DNA of 17,746 nucleotides, taken from NCBI GenBank assembly GCA_964527385.1, contig CAZGPZ010000017.1, positions 1 through 17,746 of the forward strand, written 5' to 3'. How positions within the stretch are numbered: the first letter of the stretch is position 1; each line of letters starts with the position of its first letter. A program made the translations under genes and the position numbers. Shown here one piece after another: positions 1-7,154 of the stretch. Under the pieces are notes generated by a model. The model was not told the DNA's origin and did not search any database. It was given only the letters and a program-made list of their open reading frames with translations. The DNA comes from JANWHZ01 sp964527385 (GTDB lineage: Bacteria > Patescibacteriota > Saccharimonadia > Saccharimonadales > UBA4665).

Positions 1-69
1 CCTGCGGGAGTCGAACCCGCGATTTCTAGGATGAGAACCTAGCGTCCTGGACCACTAGACGAAGGGGCC
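1..69 (-). tRNA. tRNA-Glu (anticodon CTC), 3' end cut by window edge
   Basis: Read on the minus strand, the gene starts GGCCCCT at 69, giving the 5' acceptor strand. The anticodon stem CTAGG/CCTAG closes a 7-base loop TTCTCAT, so the anticodon is CTC and the tRNA reads GAG (Glu). The T arm GCGGG/CCCGC with a TTCGACT loop is complete. The last bases visible, AGG, begin the 3' acceptor strand AGGGGCC; the rest and any CCA lie beyond position 1. No clear -10/-35 pair for it was seen in the sequence to its right. Confidence 0.93.
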
Positions 70-290
70 TCTCGTCGGAACCTACGGCCAAGCCTCGTTT
101 TGCCGCTCGTGGCAAAAGCTTCTGCCTTAGCCTATGTTCCTCCTCATAAAATTCCATTCAATCGCATTCGCTCCTTGGATTGGAATTTTGTGCAAGCCGC
201 AAAACTGCAGCAACAGCCGAAAACGGAACGGATTTATCTTACCACATCTGTTATTTGACGTCTAGTGCAGGCGCTCGCGCTAGGAAATAC
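70..290. other. Intergenic region with two inverted repeats
   Basis: No gene is supported here. Two dyads are visible. TTTTGCC (98-104) pairs with GGCAAAA (111-117) across a 6-base loop. AAAATTCCATTC (148-159) pairs with GATTGGAATTTT (178-189) with one mismatch across an 18-base loop. Neither is followed by a convincing T-run on either strand, so I do not call them terminators. They could be processing structures near the tRNA or operator-like dyads. Confidence 0.4.
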
Positions 291-319
291 TTGTTTCTAG
301 CAGTGATATATGTGATAAT
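291..319 (+). promoter_or_regulatory. Promoter of the 331-1056 gene
   Basis: TTGTTT (291-296), a 17-base spacer and GATAAT (314-319), with an extended -10 TG at 311-312. Predicted transcription start is around 326, only about 5 bases before the ATG at 331, so the mRNA would be nearly leaderless. Confidence 0.6.
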
Positions 320-330
320 AATGCCTCAAC

Positions 331-1056
331 ATGCATCGAGGTCTTAGTAAGTCAGCGTATATGGCATTCGCTGAAGGCAACAAGTGGTATCCGACGACGG
401 CGTACGGGCTCATTAGTTATATTGGCGCTGAAATTGTCCGGGGCCTCCAGGCAGGGGACTATTCCCTCGGCCAATTGGAAGGATTGAAGATGTCCGGCCA
501 GCAGCTCGGACTGCTCGCCCGTTTTGCCGAAATGCAGCATGGGGCTTACGGTGTTAAATCCATCCAACCCCATCCATTAGGTCATCCCAGCAAGCCATAT
601 AATTATAATATTCAACACCAGTGGATACGGTCGATTGCGGCAAGTAAACAGATTATCTTTTCCTGCCTGGCCGGGGAACTTATCCCGTACGGGGTGGCAG
701 CGTACGGCTACTTTCGCGCACGCCACCAGGATTCAATTACCAACCTGGAACGTAGCGACACTTACAAGACGGGCCTGGCTTCACTTCAACTGCTGTATGG
801 CGCGCTTGTCGGCGTCTTGGACGAACGGGATACACGACGTGATTTAGCAGTCCCAAGGCGAGCAGCACTTGGCTTATACAACGACCGGGATCACCCTATC
901 GTTCGCGATTATGATGACCGGATCAAAGAACGCCTGCGCGCTGCCGCGAGCGAAACCGCAAGCCAGCATGCCATGCTGCCACAACAATTAGACCTATTCT
1001 TGCGAGCAGCTGAGCTCGCCGAACCAGAGCCTGTGCTGCCCAGCAACCCAGCCTAG
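331..1056 (+). CDS. Unknown protein, 241 aa
   Basis: I do not recognise the family. The protein is probably soluble: there is no signal peptide and no clear membrane segment, although residues about 108-130 (ASKQIIFSCLAGELIPYGVA) form a moderately hydrophobic stretch. The N-terminal half is rich in Tyr and Gly; the C-terminal half is charged and helical (DDRIKERLRAAASET). The ATG at 331 is chosen because a good -10 box ends 11 bases upstream and no Shine-Dalgarno is present; the next in-frame Met is codon 11. The stop is TAG. It lies directly upstream of a histidine kinase gene that has its own promoter, so a shared function cannot be claimed. It is a real gene by length, promoter and lack of a better overlapping frame. 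Confidence 0.75.
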   Translation: MHRGLSKSAYMAFAEGNKWYPTTAYGLISYIGAEIVRGLQAGDYSLGQLEGLKMSGQQLGLLARFAEMQHGAYGVKSIQPHPLGHPSKPYNYNIQHQWIRSIAASKQIIFSCLAGELIPYGVAAYGYFRARHQDSITNLERSDTYKTGLASLQLLYGALVGVLDERDTRRDLAVPRRAALGLYNDRDHPIVRDYDDRIKERLRAAASETASQHAMLPQQLDLFLRAAELAEPEPVLPSNPA

Positions 1057-1088
1057 CCAACAGTGCACGGTGGACCAGCCATAAGCAT

Positions 1089-1117
1089 TTGCATAATGGC
1101 GGCATTCCACCGATAAT
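1089..1117 (+). promoter_or_regulatory. Promoter of the histidine kinase gene
   Basis: TTGCAT (1089-1094), exactly 17 bases, then GATAAT (1112-1117). Predicted start is near 1124. The TTG at 1089, which would open a longer reading frame, is part of the -35 box, so translation should start at the downstream ATG 1143. Confidence 0.65.
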
Positions 1118-1142
1118 TAATAATGAAATCCTGCTTCCGGCA

Positions 1143-2477
1143 ATGCAGCAACAAGAATTATTCATTATTTTGGGCATAGGTATCGTGGCGCTCGCCGTAG
1201 TGGTTTTTATTGTCATAACGGTGGTCAAATACCAGCGCGCGGAGGGCACGAAAACGCACGCCAGCAAGCTGGCGAGCTCGCTGCACGACGAACGGATGCG
1301 CTCGAATATTATTATCAATGCCATAGACGACGGGGTGGCGCTAGTCGACGACCAGCAAACGATCCAACTATTCAACCCCGGCGCTGCCCAGATTACTGGG
1401 TGGACCGCGGGCGACGCGACCGGTTTGGCATGGAACGCCGTTTTCAAGTTCGTCAACGCCAAGGGCGAGCCCATGGACAGCACGCACGAGCCGATGGCAC
1501 GGCTGCTAACCACCAAAGAAACGGTGCGTGATAATGCTGCCAACCTGATGACAAAATCAGGCAAAATAATCGCCACGAACCTGATGCTATCGCCAATCAT
1601 GGACGACCAGAAAACGTTTACGGGCGCGGTGTGTATTTTCCGCGATGTCAGCGAGGAGCGGCAAGAGGAAGCGCAGCGCGCTGAATTCATCAGCACCGCA
1701 TCCCACGAGATGCGCACGCCGGTCGCGGCTATCGAAGGCTATTTGTCATTGGCGCTGAACGACAAGGTCAGCACCGTCGATGCCCGGGCGCGCGGCTACC
1801 TGGAAAAAGCACATTCCAGCACCGAGCACCTGGGCAAGCTGTTCCAAGACCTGCTGACTAGCGCCAAAGCAGAAGATGGCCGCCTGGCGAGCCACCCCGA
1901 TGTCATCGAAGTCGGGTCGTTCCTCGAGCAACTCACTAACGACCTGCGATTCGCAGCAGAGAAGAAGAACCTAGGAGTCGAATTTATATTCGGCCAGAAC
2001 CATTCGAACGATGGCAGCACCGCGGCCTCGGGCGACAAGATCGTCAATCCGCTGTATTACACCTACGCGGACCCCGACCGAGTGCGCGAAGTCATCACCA
2101 ACATTTTCGACAACGCCGTCAAATACACCGAGTCCGGCAAGATTTCCATCGGGCTGACCGGCAACGACCAAGTCGTCCAGTTTTTCATCCAGGACACCGG
2201 CATCGGCATCCCGCCGGAAGATATCCCGCACATGTTCCAGAAATTTTACCGGGTCGACAGTTCGGCCACCCGGACGATCGGCGGCACGGGGCTGGGGCTG
2301 TTCATTTCGCGCAAAATCGTCGAGCTCTATGGCGGCAGAGTATGGGTAGAGAGCGAGCTGGGCAAGGGCAGCACATTCTATATCAACCTGCCGCGCGTTA
2401 CCAGCTCCCGCGCCGAGGAATTAAAGACCAAGGCATCCGAATCCAACATCCTCCAACCGGTGATCACCGCTACTTAA
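1143..2477 (+). CDS. Membrane-anchored PAS sensor histidine kinase
   Basis: This sensor kinase should autophosphorylate on His and pass the phosphate to a response regulator, probably the one encoded next at 2550. From the ATG at 1143 (444 aa), residues 6-28 form one membrane segment with almost no extracytoplasmic loop. A PAS domain follows (about 52-172), then the HisKA H-box SHEMRTP with phospho-acceptor His188. The HATPase domain shows an N-box (NIFDNAVKY, about 320), the G1 box DTGIGIP (351-357) and the G2 box GGTGLGL (380-386). The order resembles WalK/VicK/PhoR-type kinases without a large periplasmic sensor, so sensing probably occurs through the cytoplasmic PAS or the membrane. A frame open from TTG 1089 adds 18 residues, but that TTG is a -35 element. 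The stop is TAA. The cognate regulator follows after 72 bases with its own promoter. Confidence 0.93.
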   Translation: MQQQELFIILGIGIVALAVVVFIVITVVKYQRAEGTKTHASKLASSLHDERMRSNIIINAIDDGVALVDDQQTIQLFNPGAAQITGWTAGDATGLAWNAVFKFVNAKGEPMDSTHEPMARLLTTKETVRDNAANLMTKSGKIIATNLMLSPIMDDQKTFTGAVCIFRDVSEERQEEAQRAEFISTASHEMRTPVAAIEGYLSLALNDKVSTVDARARGYLEKAHSSTEHLGKLFQDLLTSAKAEDGRLASHPDVIEVGSFLEQLTNDLRFAAEKKNLGVEFIFGQNHSNDGSTAASGDKIVNPLYYTYADPDRVREVITNIFDNAVKYTESGKISIGLTGNDQVVQFFIQDTGIGIPPEDIPHMFQKFYRVDSSATRTIGGTGLGLFISRKIVELYGGRVWVESELGKGSTFYINLPRVTSSRAEELKTKASESNILQPVITAT

Positions 2478-2493
2478 GCCCCAAACCCGCGCG

Positions 2494-2502
2494 TGGTACA
2501 AT
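2494..2502 (+). promoter_or_regulatory. Extended -10 promoter of the response regulator gene
   Basis: TG-G-TACAAT (2494-2502); no good -35 was found (best candidate is TTAAGC at 2474). The 12-mer CGTGGTACAATA here (2492-2503) recurs exactly at 14638-14649, upstream of the sigma-like gene. The leader is about 40 bases and carries an AAAGGA ribosome-binding-like sequence 9 bases before ATG 2550. Confidence 0.55.
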
Positions 2503-2549
2503 ACAATTAACCATAAACAATAACGCTAGGAATAAAAGGACAAGCTCAC

Positions 2550-3545
2550 ATGGCGTCAAAAATACTGTTGGTGGAAGACGACAATAACCTGCGGGAAATT
2601 TACGAGGCGCGGCTAATGGCCGAAGGTTACGCCATCGTGACCGCCAAAGACGGCGAAGAAGCGCTAGTCGTCGCCAAAGCGGAGAAGCCGGATTTGGTCG
2701 TTTCTGATGTCATGATGCCGCGCATCAGCGGTTTTGAGATGCTCGATATCCTGCGCAATACCGAAGACCTGCGCGACACCAAAGTCATCATGCTGACGGC
2801 GCTCGGCCAGGCCGACGATAAAACACGCGCCAACAGCCTCGGCGCTGACCGCTATCTGGTGAAGTCGCAGGTTACCCTGGAAGATATAGTCAAAGCAGCG
2901 CACGAGCTGATCGGCGATGACAGCCCGGCTCCGGCTACGCCTACGCCGCCAGCGCCCGCCGCGCCAACGCCAGCGCCACCGGCCACACCGGTTACGCCGC
3001 CAGCGCCGCAGCCGCCGATGCCTGCCGCCCCGCCGCAACCGGTCGCGCCGCCGATGCCGCCTGCTGCATCCATGCCCGAACCATCGGCTCCACCGACAGC
3101 GGCATCACAGGATGACGCCGTGCTGGCAAATGCCATGAACGACCTCGCCGCCAGCGCCGCACCTGCTATGCCAGCGCCAGCCGCCGCGCCAATGCCAGCT
3201 ACGCCGCCAGCGCCTGAACCTCCCGTGCCGCCGATCCCGGCAGCTGAGCCGGCAGCTTCCGCTCCGACGAACGACAACGTGCAAATAGCCAACAAGAAAA
3301 TTATCCAACCACTCAACAGCGTGCCCAAGCAAAATATCCACGACCTCCTTGCCCAAGAAGAGGCAAAGGATGCTATGGGACAGGCCGCGCCAATACCGCC
3401 GACACCACCAGCTCCCGCCGCGCCGGCCGCGTTGAACCCTGACATGCTCAATATGCCAACGTCACCCATGCCGCCTGCCGGGCATGTCGTCGGGCCAAAT
3501 ACGCCCCCATCTCCTCCGTCGGACCCAAGCAACATCGCCCTGTAG
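2550..3545 (+). CDS. Response regulator with receiver domain and long Pro/Ala-rich tail
   Basis: Residues 4-122 form a CheY-like receiver domain. It has acidic pocket residues D10/D11, phospho-acceptor D53 (VVSDVMMPRISG), switch Thr83 (MLTAL) and Lys105 (YLVKSQ), so it should be phosphorylatable. No DNA-binding domain follows. Instead about 200 residues are Pro/Ala-rich low complexity (126-240 and 279-325). They are interrupted by two charged, probably helical islands: about 187-200 (DDAVLANAMNDLA) and 242-278 (NKKIIQPLNSVPKQNIHDLL). Output is therefore probably by protein-protein contact. The kinase at 1143 is the obvious partner. ATG 2550 is supported by AAAGGA upstream and by the receiver starting at residue 4. 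GC-rich Pro codons make other frames look open; those are shadows. The stop is TAG. Confidence 0.92.
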   Translation: MASKILLVEDDNNLREIYEARLMAEGYAIVTAKDGEEALVVAKAEKPDLVVSDVMMPRISGFEMLDILRNTEDLRDTKVIMLTALGQADDKTRANSLGADRYLVKSQVTLEDIVKAAHELIGDDSPAPATPTPPAPAAPTPAPPATPVTPPAPQPPMPAAPPQPVAPPMPPAASMPEPSAPPTAASQDDAVLANAMNDLAASAAPAMPAPAAAPMPATPPAPEPPVPPIPAAEPAASAPTNDNVQIANKKIIQPLNSVPKQNIHDLLAQEEAKDAMGQAAPIPPTPPAPAAPAALNPDMLNMPTSPMPPAGHVVGPNTPPSPPSDPSNIAL

Positions 3546-3626
3546 AGCTTACAGTCCTTAGCGTTTAGCTACTAGCAATAGCAGTAAGTCAGACACGTTT
3601 CAGGCTAGCCGCTACGGACTAATAGC

Positions 3627-3632
3627 TATAAG
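3627..3632 (+). promoter_or_regulatory. Possible -10 box of the pseudouridine synthase gene
   Basis: TATAAG at 3627-3632 ends 8 bases before ATG 3641, which would give a leaderless mRNA. No convincing -35 is present. The box lies inside a small dyad TAGCT-ATA-AGCTA. Confidence 0.35.
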
Positions 3633-3640
3633 CTAGTCTT

Positions 3641-4306
3641 ATGCGCTTGAATAAATTCCTAGCCCAGGCTACTGGTATGGGTCGCCGGCCGGCCGATATG
3701 GCCATAGCTCAGGGCAGAGTCCTGGTTAATAACCAGCCGGCGACCCTCGGGCAAGATGTTGAGATTACCGACCTGGTGTCGCTTGACGGCCGCCATTTGC
3801 GCACCGGCACTGCTCCTGTCGTTACTATCATGCTAAACAAGCCAGTGGATTACGTCGTCAGCCGCAATGGTCAGGGCAGCAAAACTATCTACGATCTACT
3901 GCCTGCTGAATACCAGTCGCTGAAGCCCGTAGGACGGCTCGACAGAGATTCTTCGGGGCTGCTCCTGTTAACTAACGACGGGCAACTCGCGAACCAGCTA
4001 ACCCATCCCAGCCACCAAAAGGTCAAAATCTACGAAGTTACGCTCAACAAACCGCTCGCGCCGCTCCATCAGCAAATGATCACCGAATACGGCGTCTCAC
4101 TCGATGACGGCCCCAGCAAATTCCAGCTGGAGCCCTTGAGCGTGAAAAGTCGTGAAAAGTGGCGCGTCATCATGCACGAGGGCCGCAACCGCCAGATCCG
4201 CCGCACCTTCAAAGCGCTCGGCTACACTGTCACGCGACTCCACCGCACGCAATTCGGCCCGTACCAGCTTGGCGACTTGGCACCTGGCAAAGTTCGCCCT
4301 GCGTAG
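3641..4306 (+). CDS. RluB/RsuA-family rRNA pseudouridine synthase
   Basis: The enzyme isomerises a uridine to pseudouridine in ribosomal RNA. The first ~50 residues form an S4 RNA-binding domain (MRLNKFLAQATGMGRRPAD, with QGRVLVNNQPA). The catalytic domain has GRLDRDSSGLLLLTNDG with catalytic Asp101. The C-terminal family signature is HEGRNRQIRR (179-188), followed by VTRLHRTQFGPY. At 221 aa it is a compact member of the family. The catalytic loop resembles RluB (23S rRNA) more than RsuA (16S rRNA), but substrate site cannot be decided from sequence alone, so no symbol is given. The start is fixed by the S4 domain at residue 1 and a -10-like box 8 bases upstream. The stop is TAG; a 6-bp hairpin spans this stop and that of the convergent gene. 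Confidence 0.9.
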   Translation: MRLNKFLAQATGMGRRPADMAIAQGRVLVNNQPATLGQDVEITDLVSLDGRHLRTGTAPVVTIMLNKPVDYVVSRNGQGSKTIYDLLPAEYQSLKPVGRLDRDSSGLLLLTNDGQLANQLTHPSHQKVKIYEVTLNKPLAPLHQQMITEYGVSLDDGPSKFQLEPLSVKSREKWRVIMHEGRNRQIRRTFKALGYTVTRLHRTQFGPYQLGDLAPGKVRPA

Positions 4307-4322
4307 CCAGACAGGCGGCTAC
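4303..4322. other. Hairpin spanning two convergent stop codons
   Basis: GTAGCC and GGCTAC form a perfect 6-bp stem with an 8-base loop (AGACAGGC) that includes both convergent TAG stops. There is no T-run on either strand, so it is at most a weak bidirectional terminator or transcript-end structure. Confidence 0.35.
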
Positions 4323-4702
4323 TCCCCGTGGTTTTGCACGACTAGGATGGCAGCCATGCCTGCTTCGTCCTGTACATTCTCATTCTTGAAATCCACTGTC
4401 ACCAACGCCCCCATGGGTACCGTCATCGGGCCTGGACCGCCGTCAGGCGTCTCGATAGCAGTAACTTCAGCATCGAACGCGCTGTGATGCCAATCGTTTC
4501 CGTCACGAAAATTATTTGCCCTAAGCGTGAGCCGTGCCAATTCACGCACCGTATCGGACTTACCGTCGGGTGATAAGGCCCGGCCAACTAACGCGCACCA
4601 GAACTCCTGGGGTTTGGCCTTGCCGCCCTGGCGCGTGCACCACCACACGAGATCGATGCATTTGCCGGCGTCAGCGTGGTTGAGTAGAATCTGCCACTCC
4701 AT
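4319..4702 (-). CDS. Unknown protein, 127 aa
   Basis: I do not recognise this small soluble protein. Several Trp residues cluster early (W3, W20, W21, W35) and a Gly/Pro stretch ETPDGGPGPMTVPMG precedes a beta-like C-terminal segment (ALVTVDF). The ATG at 4702 is preceded on the minus strand by GGGGAAA about 9 bases upstream, a plausible ribosome-binding site, as expected for an internal gene. It follows the EEP-type gene by 26 bases on the same strand, so the two are probably co-transcribed. A perfect 12-bp palindrome (GTAGCGCGCTAC, 4721-4732) lies in that junction and covers the upstream stop codon. The stop is TAG. Confidence 0.65.
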   Translation of the reverse strand: MEWQILLNHADAGKCIDLVWWCTRQGGKAKPQEFWCALVGRALSPDGKSDTVRELARLTLRANNFRDGNDWHHSAFDAEVTAIETPDGGPGPMTVPMGALVTVDFKNENVQDEAGMAAILVVQNHGE

Positions 4703-4728
4703 GGATAAATTTCCCCGACTGTAGCGCG

Positions 4729-5613
4729 CTACTTAGGTTGCCGGGAACGCGCATCGTGCAATGCCATCCGGATCAGACCATGGTCTGACAAGCCTTCGCC
4801 GCCCTGTTGGCGGGGTGCAACCACCCGGTACGATGCCGGCACGACGTTCGCATTGCCATTCACCATGAAATGATCGATGTGCTGGCGCTGCATGATGAGC
4901 CGTTGCGCACCAAGCAAACGTAGCACCTTGAGCACGCCGCCCTTGACGATTGGCTGTTCCATGGTTGCATCGTGCCAGCGATCGGCATCGTGCAAACCAG
5001 TTAGCTGGTTGAGCGAATCGTCTGCCAAGAGGCTCAGGTCGCCGCCGACAACAACGCCATCGCTGCTGCGTCCTGGTTGGGCAAGATGCTTCTGGTAGCC
5101 GTTGGCGCCCGAGCGGACTGCCTTGGCGCCCGCTACCCGGGCAGGTGAACTGGCATCCGACGCATGCATAAGATATGCTCGCGTCGAGACCCTTCCTAGG
5201 TCAACAATAAACCCGTTGCGCTCGCCGAAGACAGCCGTCGAGACGGCAATGTCCGGGCGTTTGCGGGCAATGACCGCCTGCCAGTGCTCGTTCCGGGCCG
5301 TTCGATCGGGTGACATATCTTGGATATGCAGCGCATAACCTTCGCCATCGAGCGCCCGGCCGATTTCATTCATCCGGCGTCGGGCAAGCTTCTGCTCATC
5401 AGCGCTTGAGCCACGGCCAAGCATTTCCGCGACATATACCGCGCTGGCACGTTGCTGCAGCACCAAGTGCAATGCCTCGCGCCACCGGTCGGTACCGAAT
5501 ACGTTCGCGGCATCCCATGACGCCACCACGTCGTAGGGCTCTTCCGGCAACATCGGCGGGTATTGGCCCGTTTCAATCGTCGGCATCGGAAGCCTGTCCC
5601 AATCTGTATGCAT
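4729..5613 (-). CDS. Endonuclease/exonuclease/phosphatase (EEP) fold protein, divergent
   Basis: The 294-aa protein carries the EEP (DNase I/exonuclease III-like) motif series in order. The first strand is VVASWDAANV (29-38). The metal-binding Glu is E63 (VYVAEML). His150 sits in LMHASDASSPAR, followed by GGDLS with D192. HIDHFMV with D247 matches the family IDY strand, and the terminal SDH (276-278) carries the catalytic His. Two residues that are normally Asn differ: the first-motif Asn is replaced in SWDAAN, and GDxN reads GDLS. Metal ligands and the His are retained, so activity is plausible but the substrate is open (nucleic acid, phosphoinositide or other phosphodiester). There is no signal peptide. 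The start at 5613 is supported by a promoter whose -10 ends 7 bases upstream. The stop is TAG. Confidence 0.72.
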   Translation of the reverse strand: MHTDWDRLPMPTIETGQYPPMLPEEPYDVVASWDAANVFGTDRWREALHLVLQQRASAVYVAEMLGRGSSADEQKLARRRMNEIGRALDGEGYALHIQDMSPDRTARNEHWQAVIARKRPDIAVSTAVFGERNGFIVDLGRVSTRAYLMHASDASSPARVAGAKAVRSGANGYQKHLAQPGRSSDGVVVGGDLSLLADDSLNQLTGLHDADRWHDATMEQPIVKGGVLKVLRLLGAQRLIMQRQHIDHFMVNGNANVVPASYRVVAPRQQGGEGLSDHGLIRMALHDARSRQPK

Positions 5614-5620
5614 GAAAATT

Positions 5621-5649
5621 ATCTTAACATAATTACACTATTAAATCAA
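5621..5649 (-). promoter_or_regulatory. Promoter of the EEP-type gene (leaderless)
   Basis: On the minus strand: TTGATT (5649-5644), a 17-base spacer ending in TGT (extended -10), and TAAGAT (5626-5621). Seven bases then separate the -10 from the ATG at 5613, placing the predicted start on the A of the start codon. Confidence 0.7.
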
Positions 5650-5692
5650 CTAGTAACATGTGCAGCAATATGGAGCGCCATTCACTCCCATC

Positions 5693-5701
5693 TGTTATAA
5701 T
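5693..5701 (+). promoter_or_regulatory. Distal extended -10 promoter upstream of der
   Basis: TG-T-TATAAT at 5693-5701 with no matching -35. Transcription from about 5708 would give an 84-base leader before der ATG 5792. The leader starts with a strong AAGGAG (5710-5715) that has no ATG, GTG or TTG at ribosome-binding distance. Confidence 0.5.
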
Positions 5702-5778
5702 GCCAATTTAAGGAGAACTGTACGCTGCGCCGGGGCAAACTCACCCTCAGTATCCAGATATTGCCCGTCGCGAAGCTA

Positions 5779-5784
5779 TATAAT
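5779..5784 (+). promoter_or_regulatory. Proximal -10 box of der (leaderless)
   Basis: Consensus TATAAT at 5779-5784, exactly 7 bases before ATG 5792. The upstream in-frame ATG at 5783 overlaps this box and would not be transcribed, so 5792 is the better start. No clear -35 is seen at 16-18 bases. Confidence 0.5.
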
Positions 5785-5791
5785 GCAAATC

Positions 5792-7153
5792 ATGCACAAT
5801 AAACTGCCGATAGTCGCTATTGTCGGGCGGGCTAATGTTGGCAAGTCCAGCTTGTTTAACGCTATCCTGGTGCGCCGCGAGGCGATCGTCGCCGACGAGC
5901 CAGGCACGACCCGGGACAGCACCATGGCAAAAGCCGAATTCGACGGGCGGCAGTTCTGGCTCGTCGATACTGCCGGGGTCAAAGACCCGTCTGACGACTT
6001 TGAATTCACCATCCAGGAACAGATCACCCAGGCTGCTGACAGCGCTGATGTCATCTGGGTGGTCACCGAAGCGAATGTCATGATCACCGATGAAGACCGC
6101 CGCGTGGCCAAAATGGCGCTCAAGACCGGCAAGCCGGTATTCCTGGTCGTAAACAAGATAGACCAAGCCCGCAAAACCGATGTCGTCGCAAATTTCCAGC
6201 GCCTCGGCATCAAGCCAATCATCGGCACGAGCGCGACGCACCGTGAGGGCATCCAGGAGCTTCTGGAACGTCTCGTCCACGTCATACCACAGGCGACACT
6301 CCAAGAAGACGACAACCGCCTCCACATCGCCCTCTTAGGCCGTCCAAACGTCGGTAAATCAGCATTGTTCAATGCGCTGGCCCAGAAGCAACAGGCGATT
6401 GTCGCCGACCGTGCTGGCACGACCCGCGACGTTAACCGTTCTGTCGTCAAGGTTGAGAGCCGCGAGATAGAACTCATGGACACCGCCGGCATCCGCCGCC
6501 CGGGCAAGATCGAGCGCGGCGTCGAGCATTTCAGCGTGTTGCGCTCCATCGCCGCAATCGAACAAGCGGATGTCTGCATCCTTCTGATGGACGCCAATGA
6601 GCTGAATGTGCAATTGGACCAGAAGATCGCCGGCATGATCAAGGACGCTGGCCGTGGGCTTATCCTGGCCGTCAGCAAGTGGGACTCACTCGAGGAGAAA
6701 TCACCCTACAGCCGCGACCAACTTGCAGCCCATATTACCCAGACGTTCGACTTCGTCCCCTGGGCACCGCTTATCTTTACTAGCGCGGTGACAGGGCAGA
6801 ACGTCACCAAGCTCTTCAGCCTAGCACTGGAGATAGATATCGAGCGCAAGAAGCAGGTCAAGACGACAAGCCTCAACCAATGGCTTCGGCAGGTTGTCGA
6901 CAAGCATCCGCCGGCAGGGCTCAAAAACCGGAACCCAAAGCTGAACTACATGGTCCAAGAGGACGACAACCCAATCCCGGCATTCAAAATCTTCGGCTCG
7001 CAGACCAAATTCCTGCACTGGAGCTACCGCCGGTACATGGAGCACGAACTGCGCGACAAGTTCGGCTACCAGGGAACACCGGTACAACTATGGTTTATTG
7101 AAAAGCACGTTGCCCACAAGCACGGCCAGAGCCCGACGAAAGAACTGAACTAA
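5792..7153 (+). CDS. der: Ribosome-assembly GTPase Der (EngA)
   Basis: Der is a double-GTPase needed for 50S ribosomal subunit maturation. The 453-aa protein has two G domains in tandem. Domain 1 has GRANVGKS (12-19), a PGTTRD switch I (38-42), DTAG (59-62) and NKID (121-124). Domain 2 has GRPNVGKS (183-190), AGTTRD (208-213) and DTAG (230-233). Its G4 motif is SKWD (295-298), where NKWD is more common. A C-terminal KH-like RNA-binding domain occupies about 350-440 (KNRNPKLNYMVQ, then FKIFG). Length is normal for the family. An earlier open frame reaches back to 5660, but the GTPase begins at about residue 7 from 5792 and a TATAAT sits 7 bases before that ATG. The stop TAA is one base before the next gene. 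Confidence 0.96.
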   Translation: MHNKLPIVAIVGRANVGKSSLFNAILVRREAIVADEPGTTRDSTMAKAEFDGRQFWLVDTAGVKDPSDDFEFTIQEQITQAADSADVIWVVTEANVMITDEDRRVAKMALKTGKPVFLVVNKIDQARKTDVVANFQRLGIKPIIGTSATHREGIQELLERLVHVIPQATLQEDDNRLHIALLGRPNVGKSALFNALAQKQQAIVADRAGTTRDVNRSVVKVESREIELMDTAGIRRPGKIERGVEHFSVLRSIAAIEQADVCILLMDANELNVQLDQKIAGMIKDAGRGLILAVSKWDSLEEKSPYSRDQLAAHITQTFDFVPWAPLIFTSAVTGQNVTKLFSLALEIDIERKKQVKTTSLNQWLRQVVDKHPPAGLKNRNPKLNYMVQEDDNPIPAFKIFGSQTKFLHWSYRRYMEHELRDKFGYQGTPVQLWFIEKHVAHKHGQSPTKELN

Positions 7154-7154
7154 G

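Noticed and set aside
1089..1142. TTG start giving an 18-residue longer histidine kinase
   Set aside because: The TTG is the first half of a TTGCAT -35 box with GATAAT 17 bases on; the transcript should begin near 1124, after this codon.
2852..3535. Minus-strand 227-codon Gly/Ala-rich frame opposite the response regulator
   Set aside because: It is the mirror of Pro/Ala codons in the tail of the response regulator; no promoter or start signal.
5660..5791. Longer der reading frame, including ATG 5783
   Set aside because: The GTPase domain starts just after 5792, the upstream residues are not Der-like, and ATG 5783 overlaps the TATAAT box.
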